64,000 bases of DNA from Photobacterium aphoticum (GTDB lineage: Bacteria > Pseudomonadota > Gammaproteobacteria > Enterobacterales > Vibrionaceae), in contig NZ_LDOV01000040.1 in NCBI RefSeq assembly GCF_001029435.1, positions 1 through 64,000 on the forward strand. Direction: 5' to 3'. How positions within the stretch are numbered: the first letter of the stretch is position 1; the number at the start of each line of letters is the position of its first letter. Under the pieces are notes generated by a model. It was not told the origin of the DNA. It was given only the letters and a program-made list of their open reading frames with translations, and ran no database searches. Made by a program: the position numbers and the translations under genes. This document shows, in pieces, positions 25,771-34,768 of this stretch.

Positions 25771-28359
25771 GTGACCATAAAAGGCTTAGAAAAGCACACA
25801 CCTATGATGCAGCAGTTTTTACGGATCAAGGCGGAAAACCCTGATGTCCTGCTGTTCTACCGCATGGGTGACTTCTACGAATTATTCTTTGATGACGCCA
25901 AACGCGCTTCCCAACTGCTGGATATCTCACTGACCAAACGCGGCTCGTCCAATGGCGAACCGATCCCGATGGCCGGTGTACCGTACCATGCCGTGGAAGG
26001 CTACCTGGCGAAACTGGTTCAGCAAGGTGTTTCCGTTGCGATCTGTGAGCAGATCGGCGATCCGGCCACCAGCAAAGGCCCGGTTGAGCGCCAAGTGGTG
26101 CGCATCATCACGCCGGGGACGGTCAGTGACGAAGCCTTGTTGAATGAACGTCACGATAACCTGATCGCCGCGATTTACCAGCACGGCGATGCGTTTGGTT
26201 ACGCCACGCTGGACATTACCTCTGGCCGCTTCATGCTGACCGAGCCGGATACCGAAGAGGCAATGCAGGCTGAACTGCAACGCACCAGCCCGGCAGAACT
26301 GCTGTACCCGGAAGATTTTGCCCTGCCAGGCATGCTGCAACACATCAAAGGCAGCCGTCGTCGTCCGGTATGGGAATTTGATTTAGAGACCGCGCGCCAG
26401 CAACTGACCATGCAGTTTGGTACCCGTGACTTGGTCGGCTTTGGTGTCGAAAACGCCGAACGCGGCCTGTGCGCGGCCGGTTGTTTGCTGCAGTACGTGA
26501 AAGATACCCAGCGTACCGCGCTGCCCCATATTCGTGCCATCACCCAAGACACCAAAGATCATGCGGTGATCTTAGATGCCGCGACCCGTCGCAACCTGGA
26601 GCTGACCCAGAATCTGGCCGGTGGCTTTGATAACACCTTGGCGTCGGTACTGGATCACACCGCCACCCCAATGGGTAGCCGCCTGCTCAAGCGTTGGCTG
26701 CACCAGCCGATCCGCGATCAAAAACAATTGAATGGCCGCTTGGATGCTATCAGTGCGTTCAAAGACACCAGCCTGTTCTTGGATCTGGCGGGCGTGTTGC
26801 GTCACATGGGCGATCTGGAACGTATTCTGGCCCGTTTGGCCCTGCGCTCTGCCCGTCCTCGCGACTTGGCCCGTATGCGTACCGCGCTGCAACACCTGCC
26901 GGAAGTGAGCGATCTACTGAGCGAGATCAGCCAGCCGCGTATTGGTCAGCTCGCCCAAGCGGCAGCGCCGATGGACGAACTGTGTGAACTGCTGGAACGT
27001 GCCATCATTGAAAACCCACCGGTGGTGATCCGTGACGGTGGCGTTTTGGCCCCAGGCTACAACGCCGAACTCGACGAGTGGCGTGACTTGGCCGACGGCG
27101 CAACCAAATTCTTGGAAGAGCTGGAAGCGAGCGAGCGTGAACGTCACGATATCGACAGCCTGAAAGTGGGCTTTAACCAAGTACACGGTTTCTACATTCA
27201 GGTCAGCCGTGGTCAAAGCCACTTGGTGCCAAGCCACTACGTGCGCCGCCAAACGCTGAAAAATGCCGAGCGTTACATCATTCCTGAGCTCAAAGCGCAC
27301 GAAGACAAGGTACTGAACTCAAAATCCAAAGCACTCGCCCTTGAGAAAAAGCTGTGGGATGAACTGTTTGACTTGCTGTTGCCACACCTGGAGCAACTGC
27401 AAAATGCCGCCAGCGCCCTGTCAGAGCTGGATGTTCTGGCGAACCTGGCTGAGCGTGCCGATACCCTGAACTACTGCCGTCCAGAGTTGGTTGAGCGGCC
27501 GGGTATTGAGATCAGTGCCGGTCGTCACCCGGTGGTCGAGCAAGTACTGAATGAACCGTTTATCGCCAACCCGATTGCGTTGCACCAAGACCGCCGCATG
27601 TTGATCATTACCGGTCCGAACATGGGCGGTAAATCGACCTACATGCGTCAAACGGCCTTGATTGCCCTGCTGGCCCATGTCGGCTCGTTTGTGCCGGCAG
27701 ATGCGGTGAAGATCGGCCCGTTGGATCGTATTTTCACCCGTATCGGCGCATCGGATGACCTGGCGTCTGGCCGTTCGACCTTCATGGTAGAAATGACCGA
27801 AACCGCCAATATCCTGCACAATGCCACCAAGCACAGCCTGGTATTGATGGATGAAATCGGTCGCGGTACCAGTACCTATGACGGTCTGTCGCTGGCATGG
27901 GCCAGTGCCGAATGGCTGGCAGAGAAAATTGCCGCGATGACGCTGTTTGCCACCCACTACTTTGAGCTGACGGAGCTGCCATCTCTGATTGACGGCTTAG
28001 CGAACGTGCACTTGGATGCGGTCGAGCACGGTGATGAAATTGCCTTTATGCACGCAGTACAAGAAGGCGCAGCCAGCAAGTCATACGGCTTGGCCGTGGC
28101 GAGCTTGGCCGGTGTGCCAAAGCCGGTGATCAAACGCGCTAAGTTCAAACTGCAGCAGCTCGAGGCCAGCGGCCACCAGCAAGCGATTGAACCACAAAGC
28201 ACAGCCGCGAAGACAAGTACTGCCCCGCGTGTCGAGAACCAGCTCAGCCTGATCCCAGAGCCGAGTGAAGTAGAAGACGCACTGGCGCGCATCAACCCGG
28301 ATGAAATGACCCCGCGTCAGGCACTGGATGAGCTGTATCGCCTAAAAGCGCTGCTGTAA
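25771..28359 (+). CDS. mutS: DNA mismatch repair protein MutS
   Basis: MutS recognises base mismatches and small loops and recruits MutL. The 862-residue protein starts at GTG and has the mismatch-reading motif FYRMGDFYELF (Phe and Glu that insert at the mismatch) near residue 28, connector and lever domains, the P-loop GPNMGGKSTYMRQ (about residues 615-627), the ABC signature SDDLASGRSTFMVEM, Walker B LVLMDEIGRGTSTYDG, and the helix-turn-helix dimerisation region. AGGC lies ahead of the GTG. It is divergent from pncC and convergent with rpoS; a shared terminator separates the last two. The gene looks intact, so a mutator phenotype is not implied. Confidence 0.98.
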   Translation: MTIKGLEKHTPMMQQFLRIKAENPDVLLFYRMGDFYELFFDDAKRASQLLDISLTKRGSSNGEPIPMAGVPYHAVEGYLAKLVQQGVSVAICEQIGDPATSKGPVERQVVRIITPGTVSDEALLNERHDNLIAAIYQHGDAFGYATLDITSGRFMLTEPDTEEAMQAELQRTSPAELLYPEDFALPGMLQHIKGSRRRPVWEFDLETARQQLTMQFGTRDLVGFGVENAERGLCAAGCLLQYVKDTQRTALPHIRAITQDTKDHAVILDAATRRNLELTQNLAGGFDNTLASVLDHTATPMGSRLLKRWLHQPIRDQKQLNGRLDAISAFKDTSLFLDLAGVLRHMGDLERILARLALRSARPRDLARMRTALQHLPEVSDLLSEISQPRIGQLAQAAAPMDELCELLERAIIENPPVVIRDGGVLAPGYNAELDEWRDLADGATKFLEELEASERERHDIDSLKVGFNQVHGFYIQVSRGQSHLVPSHYVRRQTLKNAERYIIPELKAHEDKVLNSKSKALALEKKLWDELFDLLLPHLEQLQNAASALSELDVLANLAERADTLNYCRPELVERPGIEISAGRHPVVEQVLNEPFIANPIALHQDRRMLIITGPNMGGKSTYMRQTALIALLAHVGSFVPADAVKIGPLDRIFTRIGASDDLASGRSTFMVEMTETANILHNATKHSLVLMDEIGRGTSTYDGLSLAWASAEWLAEKIAAMTLFATHYFELTELPSLIDGLANVHLDAVEHGDEIAFMHAVQEGAASKSYGLAVASLAGVPKPVIKRAKFKLQQLEASGHQQAIEPQSTAAKTSTAPRVENQLSLIPEPSEVEDALARINPDEMTPRQALDELYRLKALL

Positions 28360-28400
28360 CGGCTTCTCAGCCAAGTACGTAAACGAATAATCTTCGAAAT

Positions 28401-28435
28401 AAAAAAGGGTTGATGCATGGCATCAACCCTTTTTC
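28401..28435. terminator. Bidirectional terminator between mutS and rpoS
   Basis: AAAAAGGGTTGATG-CATGG-CATCAACCCTTTTT: a strong stem with A and T flanks on either strand, between convergent genes. Confidence 0.92.
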
Positions 28436-28491
28436 TTTGCCTTGGAAAAGCACACCGTTGTACGTCAAAAATGGAAATAAAGAAGGTGACG

Positions 28492-29484
28492 TTACAGCTG
28501 CTCCTGATTAAACAACGACTCAATGCTGAGGCCTTGGTGGGTCAGCATGTCACGCAGGCGACGTAGCCCTTCCACCTGAATTTGACGTACCCGCTCACGG
28601 GTCAGGCCAATTTCACGTCCCACATCTTCCAAGGTCGAGGCTTCATAGCCCAGCAAGCCAAAACGCCGTGCCAGCACTTCACGCTGTTTCGGGTTCAGCT
28701 CTTGCAACCAATGGACAATGGAGACTTTGATGTCGTCATCTTGGGTCGAAGTTTCCGGTCCACCGCTTTTCTCATCCGGAATAATATCCAGCAGCGCTTT
28801 TTCTGAATCGCCGCCAATGGGATTATCGACCGAGCCGACACGCTCATTGAGGCGCAGCATGCGGTTGACGTCATCGACAGATTTATCCAGTTTGAACGCG
28901 ATGTCTTCGGCGGTGGGTTCGTGATCCAGTTTTTGTGCCAGCTCGCGGGCAGTACGCAGGTACACGTTGAGTTCTTTCACGACATGGATCGGCAGGCGAA
29001 TGGTGCGGGTTTGGTTCATGATGGCCCGCTCAATGGTTTGGCGGATCCACCAGGTGGCATAGGTCGAGAAACGGAAGCCCCGTTCAGGGTCGAATTTTTC
29101 CACGGCGCGAATGAGGCCCAGGTTGCCCTCTTCCACCAGATCCAACAAGGCTAAGCCCCGGTTGCTGTAACGGCGAGAGATTTTGACCACCAAACGCAGA
29201 TTACTCTCAATCATCCGTTTACGGGCGGCTTCATCACCGCGCAACGCACGGCGGGCATACAGTACTTCCTCTTCGGCGGTAAGTAGTGGAGAGAAACCAA
29301 TTTCACCCAGATAAAGCTGCGTCGCATCCAAGGCTTTTTGCGGCGTCCCAAACTGAGACATATCTACATCGTCATCCACCGTTTCCGTCGTTTCCGCTTT
29401 GGTGTCGACGCGGGCCGCTTCCATCTCCATTTCCTGATCTAAATCGAAATCGTCTATCTCTGTAGCAGTATTGCTTCTACTCAT
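28492..29484 (-). CDS. rpoS: RNA polymerase sigma factor RpoS (sigma-38)
   Basis: RpoS directs transcription in stationary phase and general stress. The 330-residue protein (same length as in E. coli) contains region 1.2 (DATQLYLGEIGFSPLLTAEEEV), region 2 with RLVVKISRRYSNRGLALLDLVEEGNLGLIRAVEKFDPERGFRFSTYATWWIRQ split over residues 90-150, region 3, and region 4 with the HTH LEDVGREIGLTRERVRQIQ. The ATG at 29484 is preceded by GGGAGG. It follows nlpD by about 56 nt; in relatives the main rpoS promoter is inside nlpD, and the spacing here allows that. Confidence 0.98.
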   Translation of the reverse strand: MSRSNTATEIDDFDLDQEMEMEAARVDTKAETTETVDDDVDMSQFGTPQKALDATQLYLGEIGFSPLLTAEEEVLYARRALRGDEAARKRMIESNLRLVVKISRRYSNRGLALLDLVEEGNLGLIRAVEKFDPERGFRFSTYATWWIRQTIERAIMNQTRTIRLPIHVVKELNVYLRTARELAQKLDHEPTAEDIAFKLDKSVDDVNRMLRLNERVGSVDNPIGGDSEKALLDIIPDEKSGGPETSTQDDDIKVSIVHWLQELNPKQREVLARRFGLLGYEASTLEDVGREIGLTRERVRQIQVEGLRRLRDMLTHQGLSIESLFNQEQL

Positions 29485-29540
29485 AGCGCCTCCCAGATGG
29501 CGAGTTAGCAAGACATTACAACTTCACTCTGTCATGTTCT

Positions 29541-30506
29541 CTATCGCGGCAAGTACCGCATTGGATCAACAGATTTGCCTTTGTATCGGATTTCAAAATG
29601 GAGCCGCACGTTGTTGGTGCCCGTGCTACCCATGGTGGCAATTTTCTCCCCCACTTTCACACGCTGCTGCTCCTTTACATACATCTGGTCATTGTGCGCA
29701 TACGCACTGAGGAAATCCTCGCTGTGCTTAATAATCACCAGATTGCCATATCCGCGTAACGCGTTACCGGCATACACCACCACGCCGTCAGCGGACGCTT
29801 TAATGGCTTGACCTCGTTGCCCTGCAATATCCAGCCCTTTGTTGCCGTTCTCGCTATTGGAGAAACGCGCAATGACCCGTCCTTGTGTTGGCCATGTCCA
29901 TTTATCCACTTTGGTATTGCTTGGCTTCGGTGTCGGCTTCGGCTTATTTGTAACAACTTTGTTACTTTCAGCTTTTTGAGGGTACTCTTTTGTGGGAGCT
30001 GGATCAATATTTTTATTGCTGTTTTTTTGCACAGTTTCAGATTTAGCCACCGCGACCGGTGCCGGCTTCTGGGGAGCCGGTTTAGTCGCAGGTTGTGGCG
30101 TCGGCTTCGGTGTCGGTGTGATCACCGGCTTGGCCTTGTGTGCCGTTTGTGTCACCGGCGGGGTGATCGGTACTGTCTTGCCGTATTGCGGCGCCACGTA
30201 CTTGGGCTTCCACAATTGCAGTTTCTGCCCCGGATAAATGGTATACGGGGCAGCTAGGCGGTTATAAACGATCAGCTCATTAACGTCTTTGTCCGTGATA
30301 TAGGAAATAAAGTACAAGGTATCGCCTTTTTGCACTTCATAGTAACTCCCCCGGTAGCTGCCTCGCTCCAGGGTATGATAATCCTTTCCCAAACTCGTGA
30401 CGGGTGCGGGCGTATGATTACTACAGCCAGACAGCCACAAGCCGACAGCCAATACTGTCCACTTTACGGTTGGTTTGATCACTGACACAGACGCACTCAC
30501 CTTCAT
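29541..30506 (-). CDS. nlpD: Murein hydrolase activator NlpD (LysM-LytM lipoprotein)
   Basis: An outer-membrane lipoprotein that activates the amidase AmiC during septum splitting. Signal peptide and lipobox: LAVGLWLSGC (cysteine near residue 28). A LysM domain (about 50-95; YEVQKGDTLYFISYITDKDVNEL), a proline/lysine/threonine-rich linker, and a LytM/M23 domain (from about 205) follow. The first metal-binding His of active M23 enzymes is replaced (NKGLDIAG instead of HxGxD), as in E. coli NlpD, so the domain is presumably inactive as an enzyme and acts as an activator. It ends next to rpoS and begins directly after pcm (no gap). Confidence 0.96.
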   Translation of the reverse strand: MKVSASVSVIKPTVKWTVLAVGLWLSGCSNHTPAPVTSLGKDYHTLERGSYRGSYYEVQKGDTLYFISYITDKDVNELIVYNRLAAPYTIYPGQKLQLWKPKYVAPQYGKTVPITPPVTQTAHKAKPVITPTPKPTPQPATKPAPQKPAPVAVAKSETVQKNSNKNIDPAPTKEYPQKAESNKVVTNKPKPTPKPSNTKVDKWTWPTQGRVIARFSNSENGNKGLDIAGQRGQAIKASADGVVVYAGNALRGYGNLVIIKHSEDFLSAYAHNDQMYVKEQQRVKVGEKIATMGSTGTNNVRLHFEIRYKGKSVDPMRYLPR

Positions 30507-31139
30507 TTAATACAGCAGTTCCCCTGCCACCAATGGAACAAAACGTACCGGCTCGATATCGCTGGCACGATAACGGTCGCCGTCACGCACAATCAATTTT
30601 AACACTTGGGTCTCTTGCCCGACCGGTACAATCAGCCGACCGCCGTCAGCTAACTGCTCCAGCAGTGCCATCGGAATATCCGCCGCCGCCGCTGTCACGA
30701 TAATGGCATCAAACGGCCCTTTGGCGGCCCATCCCTGCCAACCGTCCCCGTGCTTGGTCGACACATTGTGAATCGACAATTGGTTCAGGCGGCGTTTGGC
30801 GCGCCACTGTAATGCTTTAATGCGCTCCACCGAATACACATGATCCACCAGATGCGATAGCACTGCGGTCTGGTATCCCGATCCCGTGCCAATCTCCAGA
30901 ATGCGCGACTGTGGCACCAAGGCCATCAGCTCTGTCATTCTGGCCACAATGTACGGCTGGGAAATGGTCTGCCCGTTACCGATAGGCAGCGCATTATTTT
31001 CATAGGCTTTGTGTGACAAGGCTTCATCGATAAACACCTCGCGAGGCACGGCGGCGATCGCCTGAAGCACCCTGTTATCACGGATCCCTTGCTGAGACAG
31101 ATACTTCAGTAGGGCGTTCCGCTCATCCACATAGCGCAT
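30507..31139 (-). CDS. pcm: Protein-L-isoaspartate O-methyltransferase
   Basis: Pcm methylates isoaspartyl residues that arise in ageing proteins, starting their repair. The 210-residue protein has the SAM-binding motif RILEIGTGSGYQTAVLSHL (about residues 79-97) and post-motif VYSVERIKALQ, plus VPREVFIDEALSHKAYENN near the N-terminus and GQTISQPYIVARMTELM before the SAM motif. It lies between surE and nlpD with one to two bases of spacing, so translation is probably coupled. surE, pcm and nlpD-rpoS are a stress-survival block in gammaproteobacteria. Confidence 0.98.
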   Translation of the reverse strand: MRYVDERNALLKYLSQQGIRDNRVLQAIAAVPREVFIDEALSHKAYENNALPIGNGQTISQPYIVARMTELMALVPQSRILEIGTGSGYQTAVLSHLVDHVYSVERIKALQWRAKRRLNQLSIHNVSTKHGDGWQGWAAKGPFDAIIVTAAAADIPMALLEQLADGGRLIVPVGQETQVLKLIVRDGDRYRASDIEPVRFVPLVAGELLY

Positions 31140-31141
31140 CC

Positions 31142-31891
31142 TTACTTTATCTCCTGATCGTTAACCCAATGCTGCAGCGCATCTAGCGCATCGTGTGCGG
31201 TGAGATCCACCTGTAACGGGGTCACTGACACACTCCCCTGCTCGATGGCATAAAAGTCCGTGCCCGGACCGGCATCCTGACAAGGCCCCGGCGGCCCTAA
31301 CCAGTACAGCGTTTTACCGCGTGGATCGACCGCTTTCACCATGTTTTCAGCACGGTGACGGGCCCCTAAACGGGTGACCTGCCACGGCCCCAGCTCTGCC
31401 AACGGCACATCCGGCACATTGATGTTCAAAATGCGGTTCATCGGCAGCGGGTGGGTTTCGATTCTCAGCAAAACGTGCTTCACCACCTGTGCGGCAGTGT
31501 CAAAATGGGTATCCCCCACCAAGGAAACTGCAATCGCCGGTACGCCAAGGAAGTGCCCTTCGGTGGCCGCCGCGACGGTGCCGGAATAGAGCACGTCATC
31601 GCCCAGGTTCGCCCCGTGATTGATCCCCGTGACCACCACGTCTGGCCGTTCATCCAGCCATTCGTTCAAGGCAAAATGCACGCAATCTGTCGGTGTGCCT
31701 TCCACAGAGATTCGGCGTTCGCCTTCCTCGCGGATACGGAGCGGGTTATCCAGACTCAGAGAGTTGGATGCGCCCGACCGATTACGGTCCGGCGCGACCA
31801 CAGTCACTTCCCCCAGCTCGGACAGCACCCGAGCCAGAGTATTGATCCCTTCAGCAAAAATACCGTCGTCGTTACTGATCAGAATACGCAT
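31142..31891 (-). CDS. surE: 5'/3'-nucleotidase SurE
   Basis: SurE is a metal-dependent phosphatase acting on nucleoside monophosphates. The 249-residue protein begins MRILISNDDGIFAEGI, where N7, D8 and D9 coordinate the metal, and continues with VVAPDRNRSGASNSLSL and VVTGINHGANLGDDVLYSGT, the family active-site stretches. The ATG at 31891 lies inside the truD 3' end (truD stops at 31872), giving a 20-nt overlap; the longer reading from 31915 is unlikely. It is followed immediately by pcm. Confidence 0.96.
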   Translation of the reverse strand: MRILISNDDGIFAEGINTLARVLSELGEVTVVAPDRNRSGASNSLSLDNPLRIREEGERRISVEGTPTDCVHFALNEWLDERPDVVVTGINHGANLGDDVLYSGTVAAATEGHFLGVPAIAVSLVGDTHFDTAAQVVKHVLLRIETHPLPMNRILNINVPDVPLAELGPWQVTRLGARHRAENMVKAVDPRGKTLYWLGPPGPCQDAGPGTDFYAIEQGSVSVTPLQVDLTAHDALDALQHWVNDQEIK

Positions 31892-32945
31892 CGTGTTCAG
31901 TACCTTCGGTTTCATCCACGATTTCCTGCATCATTTCACGTACTACGGCTGTCGCAAAACAGCCCGCCGGTAACGCAAAAGACACGGTGATCGTGTCGCC
32001 ATCGTGCTGCCATTCCACTTGCTCAGGCTTAAGCAACAGCGGACGACGCTCATGGCGCATACGGTTATCGCGGATCAGCTTCAGTAATGCCGGCTCTTGT
32101 TCCACAATCGCCATTTCAAACGCTTGTGCATCTGCTGTGGTTGGCAGGGCGTTATCCCCCATCATCGGTGCCGTGATAGACAAACGGCCCGCGTCGACAT
32201 CCTGTTGAATGCTGTCAGTCACCGTCGCCACCAGCATGCCACGTGGGTCAGCCTCAGATTCCAGCCAGTCACCGGCCATCACGCTGCGAACGGTGTTATT
32301 TTCAATACGCGCAGACAGCACTTGGTTAAACATCCAAGAACGGGCCGCAGACAGGTAGAAGCTGCGCTTGCTCTTATCACGGACACGGAACTCATCGTTA
32401 CCCCATGCACGGGCTTTCGTGACGTTGTTACCGTTATGACCAAAACGCTGCTCACCGAAGTAGTTCGGTACGCCGTGTTCGCGGATCTGAGCCAGACGTG
32501 CAATCACCTCTTCCGGCTGATCCAAGTCACGCAGGCGCAATTGGAAGGCATTACCCACCAAATCACCTGGGCGCAATTTCTTATCGTGGCGCGCGGTTTC
32601 CAGCACTTCTACGCCTGGGTGTTCCGCTTCAAACGCGCTCAGATCCGGATCCGCTTTACCCGGCAGGTGCACACTCAGCCACTGCTCGGTCACAGCATGG
32701 CGATCTTTCAGGCCCGCCCAGCTCACGTCACGGGATTTTACGCCGCACGCTTTTGCCAGCTCGTTCACCACATACTTGGTGTTTTCGCCCGTTTTACGGA
32801 TTTTCACCATGAAGTGCTCGCCAGTACCCGCAAACGCAAAGCCCAAATTTTCCTTTACCACAAAATCTTCAGGCTCGACCTTAATGCGGCCCTGACAGCT
32901 TGGTTTTCCGTATAACCAGCTGAAACTGTCCATTACTGTAGACAT
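31872..32945 (-). CDS. truD: tRNA pseudouridine(13) synthase TruD
   Basis: TruD makes pseudouridine 13 in tRNA-Glu. The 357-residue protein has VEPEDFVVKENLGF near residue 23, the catalytic GLKDRHAVTEQW (nucleophilic D81), VPNYFGEQRFG, and the late FALPAGCFATAVVREM. The start is either the ATG at 32945 or the one at 32933; neither has a clear ribosome binding site. It overlaps surE by 20 nt and follows ispF by about 75 nt, giving the conserved order ispD-ispF-truD-surE-pcm. Confidence 0.95.
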   Translation of the reverse strand: MSTVMDSFSWLYGKPSCQGRIKVEPEDFVVKENLGFAFAGTGEHFMVKIRKTGENTKYVVNELAKACGVKSRDVSWAGLKDRHAVTEQWLSVHLPGKADPDLSAFEAEHPGVEVLETARHDKKLRPGDLVGNAFQLRLRDLDQPEEVIARLAQIREHGVPNYFGEQRFGHNGNNVTKARAWGNDEFRVRDKSKRSFYLSAARSWMFNQVLSARIENNTVRSVMAGDWLESEADPRGMLVATVTDSIQQDVDAGRLSITAPMMGDNALPTTADAQAFEMAIVEQEPALLKLIRDNRMRHERRPLLLKPEQVEWQHDGDTITVSFALPAGCFATAVVREMMQEIVDETEGTEHDAYSDQ

Positions 32946-33018
32946 ACATACACCATTTATTCGTGGCACTCATGTGCCCGTTTGTAAAGTTAACGCCAAA
33001 ATCGGCATTAGCCTTGTC

Positions 33019-33495
33019 TTATTGTTGGCAGATCAATACCACCGCTTCACAGGCAATGCCTTCTTTGCGGCCGGTAAAACCTAAACGCTCTGAGGTGGTC
33101 GCTTTCACATTGACGTTGCCAATGTCGGTTTCCAAATCCTCAGCAATCGCCTGACACATGGCCTCAATGTAAGGGGCCATTTTCGGTGCCTGTGCAATGA
33201 TGGTGACATCCACGTTGCCCAGACGGTAGCCTTTGGCCTTCACCTTACTGTAGACATCGCGTAGCAGCGCACGGCTGTCGGCACCGGCCCACTCGGCATC
33301 GGTATCCGGGAAGTGACGACCAATATCGCCAGCCGCAATGGCACCAAGCAGCGCATCACACACTGCGTGCAACGCCACATCACCGTCAGAGTGCGCAATC
33401 AAACCTTGCTCATAAGGGATCGCAACGCCGCCAATAATTACCGGCCCTTCGCCACCAAACTTGTGTACATCAAAGCCGTGTCCAATTCGCATCAT
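33019..33495 (-). CDS. ispF: 2-C-methyl-D-erythritol 2,4-cyclodiphosphate synthase
   Basis: IspF makes the cyclodiphosphate MEcPP, the fifth step of the non-mevalonate isoprenoid pathway. The 158-residue protein keeps the zinc ligands in RIGHGFDVHKF (D9, H11) and a third His near residue 43 (LIAHSDGDVALHAVCDALLGA). The motif GDIGRHFPDTD follows, and the C-terminus holds VNVKATTSERLGFTGR. It overlaps ispD by four bases, which fits translational coupling. Confidence 0.97.
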   Translation of the reverse strand: MMRIGHGFDVHKFGGEGPVIIGGVAIPYEQGLIAHSDGDVALHAVCDALLGAIAAGDIGRHFPDTDAEWAGADSRALLRDVYSKVKAKGYRLGNVDVTIIAQAPKMAPYIEAMCQAIAEDLETDIGNVNVKATTSERLGFTGRKEGIACEAVVLICQQ

Positions 33496-34196
33496 TCCGC
33501 TTCCCTCATCATCTTGTTTAAATAAAATTCTGCCAGCGCGAGATCTTCCGGTTGCGTCACCTTCAGGTTATCGGCCCGTCCTTTCACGAGTTGAGGGGCC
33601 ATCTGGCCATGCTCCATCGCAGACGCTTCATCGGTGATCACCGCCCCCTCCTCCAACGCCTGTTGCAAAGCGTGGGTTAACGTACCGGCTCGGAACATCT
33701 GGGGCGTTAGGGCGTGCCACAAATCGCTGCGATCGACCGTGCTGGCGATCTCGCCTGCGCCATTGCCGCGTTTCATGGTATCACGCACAGGCGCAGCCAA
33801 AATCGCCCCGTAAGGCGAGGCCAAGGCGCCAGCAATGAGCGCATCCACATCACTCAACTGCAAACACGGACGCGCAGCGTCATGCACCAAGACCCAGGTA
33901 TTGGGATCGTCAATCGCTGCCAATCCGGCAAATACCGAATCGGCACGCTCTGCACCGCCATTAACCCGCACGACACGCGGATCGTTAGCCAGCGGCAACT
34001 GCGGAAAATACGGATCCTGCTCGCTGATAGCGACAATCACTTGGTCAATCGATGGATGGGCCAGCAAGCGCGCGACGGTGTGTTCCAGAATCGTCTTGCC
34101 AGCAATGTGTAAGTACTGTTTCGGGCGATCAGCCGCCATACGGCTGCCCACTCCGGCTGCAGGCACCACTGCAATCATTTTTTCACGTTGGGTCAT
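33492..34196 (-). CDS. ispD: 2-C-methyl-D-erythritol 4-phosphate cytidylyltransferase
   Basis: IspD couples MEP to CTP (third step of the pathway). The 234-residue protein shows the nucleotide-binding VVPAAGVGSRMAADRPKQYL near the N-terminus, GGAERADSVFAGL, VHDAARPCL and the C-terminal LKVTQPEDLALAEFYL. It is preceded by ftsB (55-nt gap to its stop) and followed by ispF with a four-base overlap. The start is an ATG at 34196 after a short in-frame region. Confidence 0.97.
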   Translation of the reverse strand: MTQREKMIAVVPAAGVGSRMAADRPKQYLHIAGKTILEHTVARLLAHPSIDQVIVAISEQDPYFPQLPLANDPRVVRVNGGAERADSVFAGLAAIDDPNTWVLVHDAARPCLQLSDVDALIAGALASPYGAILAAPVRDTMKRGNGAGEIASTVDRSDLWHALTPQMFRAGTLTHALQQALEEGAVITDEASAMEHGQMAPQLVKGRADNLKVTQPEDLALAEFYLNKMMREAE

Positions 34197-34250
34197 CCGT
34201 TTTCACTTCTTACGGTTGAGGCTCAGGCACACAATCTGCGACCTACGGGG

Positions 34251-34523
34251 TTACTCCCCGACTATACGAAAGAAGGTTTCGCCCGGGCGGATCATGCCAA
34301 GCTCATTGCGAGCCCGCTCTTCTATCGCCTCTTGTCCTCGGTTCAGATCATTAATTTCAAAATACATTTGCTGGTTACGCTGCGCTAATTCCGCATTGGC
34401 TTGCTGCTGAACGGCGACATTATCTTTCACCGCCAGATAATCCAGCATGCCATTTTTGCCTAACCAGAAGTCATATTGCAGCCAACTCAACACTGCCAAT
34501 AGCAGCAAGGTAAGCATTCGCAT
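34251..34523 (-). CDS. ftsB: Cell division protein FtsB
   Basis: FtsB is a bitopic protein of the FtsQLB complex that passes the activation signal to septal peptidoglycan synthesis. The 91-residue protein has an N-terminal transmembrane helix (LTLLLLAVLSWLQYDFWLG), a coiled coil (about 27-65, VAVQQQANAELAQRNQQMYFE and on), and a conserved C-terminal ARNELGMIRPGETFFRIV. The ATG at 34523 has TGGAG upstream; the longer open reading frame is not needed. It is located between eno and ispD as in E. coli. Confidence 0.95.
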   Translation of the reverse strand: MRMLTLLLLAVLSWLQYDFWLGKNGMLDYLAVKDNVAVQQQANAELAQRNQQMYFEINDLNRGQEAIEERARNELGMIRPGETFFRIVGE

Positions 34524-34699
34524 TCCATTCTCCAGACAATGATCAGTGCTATTAACCCATGACACTGCCTGCTTATACAGACAATACCCTCGGTAAATAC
34601 CACATCCCTGATTCAACGATAGACAATTGAGCCGACAATAATCCCATAAAGCGCAGTTTGACACTAGCGCCTAAGCCCAAACTGCCCATCATTCGCCCA

Positions 34700-34734
34700 T
34701 AAAAAAACCGCCCCTAAGAGGCGGTTTTTATTAA
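34700..34734 (-). terminator. Terminator after eno
   Basis: AAAAAACCGCC-CCTAAGA-GGCGGTTTTT with T-rich flanks on the minus strand, about 35 nt after the eno stop. Confidence 0.93.
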
Positions 34735-34768
34735 AGTGTGTAGGTTATCCCCACAGGCAAGCTATCAA

